From assembly GCA_023437225.1 (NCBI GenBank), contig JAEZGS010000014.1, positions 62,001 to 126,000 of the forward strand: DNA of 64,000 nucleotides. The letters are read 5' to 3'. This document shows positions 19,059 through 25,803 of this stretch, in pieces. How positions within the stretch are numbered: the stretch's first letter is position 1; every line of letters starts with the position of its first letter. Under the pieces are notes generated by a model. The model did not search any database. It was not told the origin of the DNA and worked only from the letters and a program-made list of their open reading frames with translations. The position numbers and the translations under genes are program-made. The DNA is from Bacteroidota bacterium. Lineage in GTDB: Bacteria; Bacteroidota; Bacteroidia; Chitinophagales; Chitinophagaceae.

Positions 19059-20002
19059 ACCGCCTGCGCGGCCCACACCCGGTTCGATGCTTCGAGTGTA
19101 ACGATGCTATTCGGTCCATCTAATACCTCATCGCTTAATTCAACATTTCTGCGAACGGGCAGGCAATGCATCACTTTCGCATTATTCGTAAGCATCAGCT
19201 TATCATTGTCCAACATCCACGATGGATCGTTGCAATAGATCTTTCCATAATCGTTATAAGTACTCCAGTTCTTTACATATACAAAGTCCGCATCCTTCAA
19301 CGCTTCTTCCTGGTCATAAACAATTGTAGCTCCCCTGGTAAACTTTTCATCGAGTTCATAATCTTCCGGATGCGTGATCACAAAGTCCGCCTCACCCCAT
19401 GCATTGACCCACTGTGCAAAACTGTTTGCTACACACTGTGGTAATGGCTTCACGTGCGGTGCCCATGTCATAACGATCTTCGGTCTGCGACCCGCCACAC
19501 GTGAGGGTTCCAGCGACAATTGTTCCTTAATGGTAATAATATCTGTAAGACTCTGCAGCGGATGAAGCGTAGCGCTTTCAAGACTAATCACTGGAATCCC
19601 TGCATATTTGATGAATTGATTTATATACAATTCACTGTAGTCGTCTTCTTTATTCTTTAGTGATGGAAACGTGCGGATACAAAGGATATCAAAATACTTT
19701 CCCATGATCGGCGCCGCGTCCTTTACATGCTCAACAGTATTGCCGCTCATGATTGCCTCTTCTTCAAATTCAATTGCCCAGCCTTCGCTTCCAACATTAA
19801 ACACGATGGCTTCCATTCCTAATTGCTGCGCAGCTATCTGTGTGCTTAATCGCGTGCGCATACTTGGATTGAGGAACAACATTCCAATGCGTTTGTTTTT
19901 ACCCAGCTCTTTATCCTTAAACGGATCGGCTTTATATTCCAGGGCCTTTGCCACAAGCGCATTGATGTCTGCTACATCATGAACTGAAATAAAATTCTTC
20001 AT
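19034..20002 (-). CDS. argF': N-acylornithine carbamoyltransferase (ArgF')
   Basis: A 322-residue carbamoyltransferase of the AOTCase/SOTCase branch. The carbamoyl-phosphate loop reads SMRTRLST (47-54) and the C-terminal ligand motif HCLPVRRN. It aligns without gaps to the N-terminal 92 residues of the Bacteroides fragilis enzyme as I recall it. The residue that sets acetyl versus succinyl preference (Glu in Xanthomonas, Pro in B. fragilis) is Val90 here (SGNTVEHVKD). The last five residues, VISSR, and the stop are written in the CGATTAC repeat. It transfers carbamoyl to an N-acylated ornithine, giving N-acylcitrulline. Confidence 0.92.
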   Translation of the reverse strand: MKNFISVHDVADINALVAKALEYKADPFKDKELGKNKRIGMLFLNPSMRTRLSTQIAAQQLGMEAIVFNVGSEGWAIEFEEEAIMSGNTVEHVKDAAPIMGKYFDILCIRTFPSLKNKEDDYSELYINQFIKYAGIPVISLESATLHPLQSLTDIITIKEQLSLEPSRVAGRRPKIVMTWAPHVKPLPQCVANSFAQWVNAWGEADFVITHPEDYELDEKFTRGATIVYDQEEALKDADFVYVKNWSTYNDYGKIYCNDPSWMLDNDKLMLTNNAKVMHCLPVRRNVELSDEVLDGPNSIVTLEASNRVWAAQAVISVISSR

Positions 20003-20005
20003 TAA

Positions 20006-21166
20006 TTAAGCGAGGGTTTTTGTAGTGGAAGTAATTTGTTCAACAGCTTTGCGCGTAGCCGATATGAATTTATCTGCGTCTTCACGAGTTAATGCAAGCG
20101 ACGGTAGAAGCCTTATCACGTTTGGTTTAGCTTCTCCTGTAAATATTTTATGTGTCCACAGCAATTCCTTACGCAGGTCTTTTAATTCTTCCGAGACATC
20201 GAACCCAATCATCAAACCCCGACCCCTCACATTTTTCAATCCGGGGATAGTCTTTAATTGATCCATGATATAGTTCCCGATGGTCTCAGCATTTGCTATC
20301 AATCGTTCTTTCTCGATCACCTCTAATACTGCCAACGCGGCCGCGCATGCAAGGTGGTTGCCACCGAAAGTTGTTCCCAACATCCCATGCTTTGCCTGTA
20401 TGTTCGGGGCGATGATGATCCCGCCGATAGGAAAACCATTTCCCATACCTTTTGCCATGGAATATATATCTGCGTTGACATCCGCATGATCCTGTGAAAA
20501 GAACTTACCGCTTCTTCCGTATCCGCATTGCACGCTGTCCGCAATGAAAACAGAACCATGTTTATCACACAATGCACGAATTAATTTCAGAAACGCTTCA
20601 GACGCAACATTTATCCCTCCGACTCCCTGAATTCCTTCAATGATCACCGCCGCGATCTTGTCGCCTTCTTTATCAAACTCATGAGCAAGTGCTTCCTCAT
20701 CATTGAATGGAAGGAAGACGACATTATCCGTCTGGTTAACCGGGGCAACTATTGCAGGATTATCGGTTGCAGCAACAGCAAGTGATGTTCTTCCGTGAAA
20801 AGCTTTCCTGAATGCTACTATTTTTTTTCTTCCAGTATGAAACGATGCAAGCTTCAATGCGTTCTCATTCGCCTCAGCACCGGAATTACAAAGAAACAGT
20901 TGGTAGTCGTGTTTGCCCGATACTTTACCAAGCATTTCAGCGAGTTGCTTTTGCAGAGGGATGTTTATTGAGTTGGAATAGAAGCCAACGTTGTTTAATT
21001 GGTCGGTAATTCGCTGAACATAATACGGATGTGTATGACCGATGGAGATCACTGCATGGCCGCCATACATATCAAGGTATTCGGTTCCTTTATCGTCCCA
21101 AACAGTGGAGCCGCTTGCTTTAACAATCGTGATGTCGTTGACAGGGTATACGTCAAACAGGTTCAT
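20006..21166 (-). CDS. argD: N-acylornithine aminotransferase (ArgD)
   Basis: A 386-residue class III PLP aminotransferase, with cofactor-binding ADSVQCGYGRSG near residues 212-223 and the PLP lysine in SMAKGMGNGFPIGG near 240. It converts N-acylglutamate semialdehyde to N-acylornithine. The stop is 3 bp before the argF' start, so the two genes are tightly coupled. Residues after the PLP Asp read Ser-Val-Gln-Cys rather than the usual Glu-Val-Gln-Thr. Confidence 0.93.
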   Translation of the reverse strand: MNLFDVYPVNDITIVKASGSTVWDDKGTEYLDMYGGHAVISIGHTHPYYVQRITDQLNNVGFYSNSINIPLQKQLAEMLGKVSGKHDYQLFLCNSGAEANENALKLASFHTGRKKIVAFRKAFHGRTSLAVAATDNPAIVAPVNQTDNVVFLPFNDEEALAHEFDKEGDKIAAVIIEGIQGVGGINVASEAFLKLIRALCDKHGSVFIADSVQCGYGRSGKFFSQDHADVNADIYSMAKGMGNGFPIGGIIIAPNIQAKHGMLGTTFGGNHLACAAALAVLEVIEKERLIANAETIGNYIMDQLKTIPGLKNVRGRGLMIGFDVSEELKDLRKELLWTHKIFTGEAKPNVIRLLPSLALTREDADKFISATRKAVEQITSTTKTLA

Positions 21167-21184
21167 ACAATAGGTTTAAGGCGA

Positions 21185-22165
21185 TTAGAAATAGTTTGCT
21201 TTGAGTCGCAGCCCGGCACATTCATCGATTCCGAACATTATGTTCATATTCTGAACTGCCTGTCCCGATGCGCCTTTAAGCAGGTTATCTATGATCGAAT
21301 GTATCACCAGCTTTGATCCAACCTTTTCAAGTTGAACAAGACATTTATTAGTATTCACGACCTGCTTCAGGAAGATAGGATCTTTGCTGAGATGGGTGAA
21401 CGCTGCATCATTATAGAACTCTTCATACATTTCGTTGAGCTGCTGTTCATCAAGTACACAATCAATTTGTGAACTGATAAAAATACCTCGTGTAAAATCT
21501 CCTCTCCACGGTATAAAGCTCAGGTCGATCTGTCCATTGGGTTGCAGTTGCCCGATCGATTCTCCGATCTCTCCGAGATGCTGATGCGTTAATGTTTTAT
21601 ATGCCTGTATGTTGTTGGCTCTCCATGAAAAGTGTGATGTTTGAGATAAGCCCTGCCCGGCACCGGTTGAACCGGTAATGCCCGTAGTATGGATATTTTC
21701 AAGAAGACCTGCTTTAGCAAGTGGTAAGAGTCCTAATTCGATCGCAGTTGCAAAACATCCGGGATTTGCAATGTTATCTGCCGTTCTTATCTGCTCACGA
21801 TTAATTTCCGGAAGCCCATATATAAACTGCCTTTCGTTGAAAGAAGATGATGCTTTAAGTCGGAAGTCGTTCGACAAATCGATGATCTTTGCATCTGCAG
21901 GTAGTTCGAACTCGGTAAGGAATTTTCTTGCGTCACCATGACCAAGGCAAAGAAATACAACATCCGCATCCTGCGAAACCTGATCATCAAACAGAAGATC
22001 ACTGTCTCCCCTCAAGTCATGATGTACACTATAGACCGGTTTTCCTGAATTACTTCTGCTAAAGATATTAATGATATCCGCGTTTGGATGATGGATCAAT
22101 AGCCTTGTAAGTTCTCCGCCGGTGTAACCGGCGCCGCCAACGATCGAAACTTTTATTTTATCCAT
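21185..22165 (-). CDS. argC: N-acyl-gamma-glutamyl-phosphate reductase
   Basis: A 326-residue NADPH-dependent reductase. The N-terminal Rossmann loop is SIVGGAGYTGGELTRLL, and the catalytic cysteine lies in ANPGCFATAIELGLLPL near residue 133. It reduces the phosphate made by ArgB to the semialdehyde used by ArgD. It sits 18 bp from both neighbouring operon genes, which fits one transcript. Length and motifs are standard for the type 1 enzyme. Confidence 0.95.
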   Translation of the reverse strand: MDKIKVSIVGGAGYTGGELTRLLIHHPNADIINIFSRSNSGKPVYSVHHDLRGDSDLLFDDQVSQDADVVFLCLGHGDARKFLTEFELPADAKIIDLSNDFRLKASSSFNERQFIYGLPEINREQIRTADNIANPGCFATAIELGLLPLAKAGLLENIHTTGITGSTGAGQGLSQTSHFSWRANNIQAYKTLTHQHLGEIGESIGQLQPNGQIDLSFIPWRGDFTRGIFISSQIDCVLDEQQLNEMYEEFYNDAAFTHLSKDPIFLKQVVNTNKCLVQLEKVGSKLVIHSIIDNLLKGASGQAVQNMNIMFGIDECAGLRLKANYF

Positions 22166-22183
22166 ATCAAAGATGTCGAAGCA

Positions 22184-23395
22184 TTAGCTTTTTGGCGTTG
22201 CTTCTTCTTTTACCTGGTGATAGATCATCGTCTGATTACCAAAGATCTTACTAAATCCTCTAACATCATCGCCTGTCCATCCACTGTTCATCTCTCCATA
22301 CTTTCCGAACCTGCTGCTCATAAGATCATATGATGATTCGATTCCAATTACCTGGAACCTGTAAGGCATTAACTGAACAAAAACATCGCCAGTTACCTGT
22401 TGCTGCGAACTTTCGAGAAATGCTTCTATGTCGCGCATTACAGGATCTAGTATCTGTCCCTCGTGCAGCCAGTTGCCGTAAAAAGAAGCGAGCTGATCTT
22501 TCCAGCTTAGCTGCCATTTTGTGAGAACATGCTTTTCAAGTGCATGATGCGCCTTGATGATCACCATAGGAGCGGCAGCCTCGAATCCCACGCGACCCTT
22601 AATACCAATGATGGTGTCGCCCACGTGTATATCGCGCCCGATACCATATGCTCCTGCAATAGTTTGCAAAAAACGAATGGCTTCAGTTGGATGCGAGAAC
22701 GACTGGTTATTGATACCAATAAGTTCACCCTTTTGAAACGAAAGTTTTATTTCTTCCGAGCCATCCTTCGAAACCTGCGTGGGCCAGGCTTCTTCGGGTA
22801 ACATGCCTTTGGAGGAGAGTGTTTCTCTTCCACCTACACTCGTACCCCACAGTCCTTTATTTATTGAGTAATGGGCTTTTTCGAAATTCATCGAAACGCC
22901 TTTCTCTTTCAAGTAGTTTATTTCTGCTTCGCGACTCAGTTGCAGATCACGGATCGGAGTTAGTATTTCAACACCTGGAATCAGGATGTGAAATACCATG
23001 TCAAACCGAACCTGGTCATTGCCTGCGCCGGTACTGCCATGCGCCACTATATCTGCATTAAGTTTTTTTACGTGTTCGGCTATGTGCAGTGCCTGGCTTA
23101 AGCGTTCAGCACTTACGCTAAGTGGATAGGTATTGTTCTTAAGTACGTTACCGTATATGAGGAATCGAATGATGTTTTGATAATAGCTTTTTACTGCATC
23201 AACAGTGGTATGACTCTTAACACCGAGCTTATACGCATGTTCTTCGATGTTTTTCAATTCGTCCTGAGTAAAGCCACCGGTATCAACGATAATGCTGTGC
23301 ACTTCGTAACCGAGGTCTTCGGTGAGATACTTTACACAATACGATGTATCCAGTCCTCCGCTAAAACCAAGGACAACTTTCTTTGAATTCGACAT
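22184..23395 (-). CDS. argG: Argininosuccinate synthase
   Basis: A 403-residue ATP pyrophosphatase with the P-loop GFSGGLDTS at residues 9-17. The HGSTGAGNDQVRFD block near 118 binds citrulline and aspartate, and LTPIRDLQLSR follows. It joins citrulline and aspartate to form argininosuccinate, the substrate of ArgH. It is the second gene of the operon, 12 bp after the GNAT gene. Nothing is missing. Confidence 0.95.
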   Translation of the reverse strand: MSNSKKVVLGFSGGLDTSYCVKYLTEDLGYEVHSIIVDTGGFTQDELKNIEEHAYKLGVKSHTTVDAVKSYYQNIIRFLIYGNVLKNNTYPLSVSAERLSQALHIAEHVKKLNADIVAHGSTGAGNDQVRFDMVFHILIPGVEILTPIRDLQLSREAEINYLKEKGVSMNFEKAHYSINKGLWGTSVGGRETLSSKGMLPEEAWPTQVSKDGSEEIKLSFQKGELIGINNQSFSHPTEAIRFLQTIAGAYGIGRDIHVGDTIIGIKGRVGFEAAAPMVIIKAHHALEKHVLTKWQLSWKDQLASFYGNWLHEGQILDPVMRDIEAFLESSQQQVTGDVFVQLMPYRFQVIGIESSYDLMSSRFGKYGEMNSGWTGDDVRGFSKIFGNQTMIYHQVKEEATPKS

Positions 23396-23407
23396 GTTTA
23401 TATCTAC

Positions 23408-24115
23408 TTAGAGATTAAAAAAATACGATAGTACAGATCTCATTTTGCCACCGTTATCTTTCTTTACGAATGGCTTCAGCATACGCCATTGTTTGAGTCG
23501 CATGAAACGCTCATATAATCTTGAATGCTTCTTAAATTCCTGTGTGGTTTCTTCAGGTTCGTAGTGATCCTTTGGATCATAGAGCATCGCGGTGCAAAGG
23601 CAGTTTTTTCTATCCTTGCTCATCAGTATATCGTAGTTCACACAACTCTTACATCCAGCCCAGAAAGCCTCATCCTGTGAAAGCTCTGAGTAGGTCACAG
23701 GCTCATATCCAAGTTCGGAGTTGATTTTCATTACTGCCAGTCCGGTAGTAAGACCGAATATTTTAGCTTCGGGGTATTTGGTGCGACTCAACTCAAAAAT
23801 TTTCTTCTTGATAAGTCGGGCAAGTCCACCCTTGCGAAAGGCGGGGGCAACGATCAATCCGGAGTTGGCCACGTATTCACCGTGGCTCCATGTTTCAATG
23901 TAACAGAACCCGGCCCAGATGCCTTCGTTTGAAAAAGCGATGACAGCTTTTCCTTCACGGATCTTTTGCTTGATGTAGTCAGGACTTCTTTTAGCGATAC
24001 CGGTGCCGCGTGCTTTAGCAGAGGCGGCCATTTCCTCGCAGATGATTTCGGCGAAGCTTTCATGTGTAGCGTCGGCTACAAGTATTTGAAATTGCGATTG
24101 CTGTTGCTGTTTCAT
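23408..24115 (-). CDS. GNAT-family acyltransferase heading the arginine operon
   Basis: A 235-residue protein with one GNAT domain (about 12-150). The acyl-CoA loop reads LIVAPAFRKGGLARLIKKKI near residues 87-106. A Cys-containing tail follows (FWAGCKSCVNYD and RKNCLCTAMLYD, about 152-180). As first gene of an otherwise complete arginine operon without argJ or a classical argA, it is the best candidate for the N-acylglutamate synthase that starts the pathway. That role is an inference from position. An unrelated amino-acid acetyltransferase is the alternative. Confidence 0.75.
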   Translation of the reverse strand: MKQQQQSQFQILVADATHESFAEIICEEMAASAKARGTGIAKRSPDYIKQKIREGKAVIAFSNEGIWAGFCYIETWSHGEYVANSGLIVAPAFRKGGLARLIKKKIFELSRTKYPEAKIFGLTTGLAVMKINSELGYEPVTYSELSQDEAFWAGCKSCVNYDILMSKDRKNCLCTAMLYDPKDHYEPEETTQEFKKHSRLYERFMRLKQWRMLKPFVKKDNGGKMRSVLSYFFNL

Positions 24116-24144
24116 TTTCCCGTTCGATAAAATGTAAACAATGA

Positions 24145-24189
24145 AGTGGCGGAACCACTAATGAGATGAGCTATCTGCGCTGCAGACAG
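24145..24189 (-). promoter_or_regulatory. Two short hairpins in the arginine operon leader
   Basis: Between the leader ORF and the GNAT start, the minus-strand RNA can form an 8-bp stem with a 3-base loop (24171-24189, one G-U pair). A second has a 5-bp stem and 5-base loop (24145-24159). Neither is followed by a U run, so they are not simple terminators. They could control access to the GNAT start, but this is speculative. Confidence 0.35.
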
Positions 24190-24218
24190 GACTCAATGAA
24201 CCTTATGGTAGGAGAGTA

Positions 24219-24344
24219 TCAACGTCGCACCCTAACGGGGACAGGGCGACAAAAAACTGTACCGGGAAGTACAGGCAAAAACCCACGCAATGCAGCTACG
24301 ATCTCAGCTACAACAGCGTTTAATATGGTAGGTTTTTTTGACAT
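24219..24344 (-). CDS. Candidate arginine leader peptide, 41 residues
   Basis: A short ORF begins with ATG at 24344 and ends 103 bp before the GNAT gene. Its last ten codons read CRPVPVRVRR, so four different Arg codons (CGC, AGG, CGA, CGT) lie just before the stop. An intrinsic-terminator-like hairpin is embedded in the ORF and ends 2 bases before the first of these Arg codons. Arg-rich leader ORFs can sense charged tRNA-Arg by ribosome stalling. Here the stall site follows the hairpin, so a classical attenuator order is not met. A longer in-frame start exists at 24404. Expression is unproven. Confidence 0.4.
   Translation of the reverse strand: MSKKPTILNAVVAEIVAALRGFLPVLPGTVFCRPVPVRVRR
24251..24274 (-). 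terminator. Intrinsic-terminator-like hairpin in the arginine leader
   Basis: Read on the minus strand, CTGTAC and GTACAG form a perfect 6-bp stem around a TTCCCG loop, followed at once by six T residues. It lies about 135 bp upstream of the GNAT start and inside the leader ORF. The stem is short and only half G/C, so termination would be partial unless helped. Confidence 0.5.
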
Positions 24345-24451
24345 TTCACAATGAGAATAATCTGTAATCAAAAATTGTTCACGCAAAGGAAAACTATTTT
24401 TCAATTAACGGGCCAATTTATTTTGAGGATTAAGTAAAAATATGATTAACG

Positions 24452-24735
24452 AGTGTTAGTGTGCTAATATGCTAATGTGCTAATGTGCTAGTGTGCTAGT
24501 ATGCTAATATGCTAATGTGGGAATGTGGAGATGTGGAAATGTGGTAATGCTGAATGCAGACTGATTCTCCGGTTCTCTGTTTTTCCGGTTCTCTGTTTCT
24601 CTGTTTCTCTGTTTCTCCGTTTCTCTGTTTGTCTGATTCTCTGTTTCTCCGTTTCTCCGTTTCTCCGTTTATCTGTTTCTCTGTTTCTCCGTCTCTCCGC
24701 TACAGATCCGCTTTCTGCTTTCCGCTTCCCGCATT
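24452..24735. repeat. Composite repeat array next to the GGGP synthase 3' end
   Basis: The plus-strand order is TGCTAATG octamers (24457-24519), GAATGTGGAGATGTGG units, then about fourteen GTTTCTCT/GTTTCTCC octamers, then CGCTTTCTGCTTTCCGC units. The last module enters the coding end of the GGGP synthase. With the arginine leader, this accounts for the 584-bp gap 24116-24699. Confidence 0.85.
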
Positions 24736-25476
24736 CTGTATATGGATCGCATTGCTCATTTCCATGATAAGAGAAAGGTCCTTTTCGATGGCATTTCCAA
24801 TAACAATAATGTCAGCGCCGGCTTTACAATTAAGATATGCTTTCTCCGGAGTTGTTATGCCTCCGCCAACGATCAACGGAATACTGATGTTCTTTGAAAC
24901 AGCATGTATCATCTCTTCACCAATGGGCTTGCGAGCTCCACTGCCGGCATCCATGTAAATAAGCTTCATGCCGAGCATCTCGCCGGCCATGGCGGTGCAT
25001 GTAGCAATATCTTTCTTGTCCGATGGAATGGGTGCCGCATTGCTGATATAGGATACGGTTGTTGGAGCGCCTCCATCAATAACCATATAACCTGTTGATA
25101 TGATCTCAAGTCCGCTCTTCTTTACCATCGGCGCCGATATCACATGCTGTCCAATCAACAATTCGGGATTGCGTCCTGAAATGAGTGATAAATATAATAA
25201 TGCATCTGCCTCCGGAGATACCTGCGATGGACTGCCGGGAAATAATACAACCGGGATATCGCAACGTTCTTTGATCCGCTTGATGCAATCGGTAAGTTGA
25301 TTGCCGATCACCAGGCTCCCTCCTACAAAGAAATAATCGACTTCCGCTTCTAATGCCAGGTCTACGAGCTGGTCGACCCGCTTTACGTCTACCTCATCCG
25401 GGTCGATGAGTACGGTGAACGATTTTCGTCCCTCCATCTTCTTATTTACAATCGATTGGTATATTGCCTGGGTCAT
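24700..25476 (-). CDS. Geranylgeranylglyceryl phosphate synthase family protein (group II)
   Basis: A TIM-barrel prenyltransferase of about 258 residues, taking the ATG at 25476 rather than 25509 because family similarity starts there. Typical segments are LIDPDEVD, VGGSLVIG, LFPGSPSQVSPEADA, YMDAGSGARKPIGEEM and VGGGITTPEKA (phosphate-binding loop). Enzymes of this family attach an isoprenyl diphosphate to sn-glycerol-1-phosphate by an ether bond; the role in Bacteroidota is not settled. The C-terminal NAGSGKQKADL is encoded by GCGGAAA-type repeat units, unlike the rest of the protein. Confidence 0.88.
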   Translation of the reverse strand: MTQAIYQSIVNKKMEGRKSFTVLIDPDEVDVKRVDQLVDLALEAEVDYFFVGGSLVIGNQLTDCIKRIKERCDIPVVLFPGSPSQVSPEADALLYLSLISGRNPELLIGQHVISAPMVKKSGLEIISTGYMVIDGGAPTTVSYISNAAPIPSDKKDIATCTAMAGEMLGMKLIYMDAGSGARKPIGEEMIHAVSKNISIPLIVGGGITTPEKAYLNCKAGADIIVIGNAIEKDLSLIMEMSNAIHIQNAGSGKQKADL

Positions 25477-25546
25477 GGACGCGCTTTGTTGATCCTTACA
25501 AAAGTGCAAAAACTTTTTGTCTTCTACGATTTACTATAAGAATAAA

Positions 25547-25610
25547 CCCTGAGTAATGCAAGTTTTTTGATGCCCATTTTTGGAAAAATTCTTGCATTGG
25601 TACTCAGGAA
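25547..25610. repeat. Long imperfect inverted repeat between GGGP synthase and ribonucleotide reductase
   Basis: CCTGAGTA-ATGCAAG on the left pairs with CTTGCAT-TGG-TACTCAGG on the right, giving about 15 bp of stem with a 3-base bulge. T-rich and A-rich inner arms can extend it. It sits in the divergent gap 25477-25803. The rest of that gap shows no gene, no cobalamin-box motif and no repeat array; its short ORFs on both strands look random. Confidence 0.6.
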
Positions 25611-25803
25611 ATAATGTGAATTCGGGACAAAAAGATTTGGTCATTTCGGAAGTGCCTGCCCTTTTGGGCTTGGACTTTTTGCAGGTGGTTTTTCCACAGC
25701 CTGTGCATAGTTTGGAAGTGACAATCTCAATGCAGAAAGATATTTTCGTCTTCTGTCTCAATCCGCAGGCAGTTCATCTTTTAATTAAAAAACTCCGCAC
25801 TAT

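Noticed and set aside
24166..24354. Plus-strand 62-codon ORF opposite the arginine leader
   Set aside because: It is the shadow of the minus-strand leader and matches nothing.
25477..25803. Cobalamin riboswitch upstream of the B12-dependent reductase
   Set aside because: No B12-box or the usual GCCACTG-type core could be found on the plus strand.
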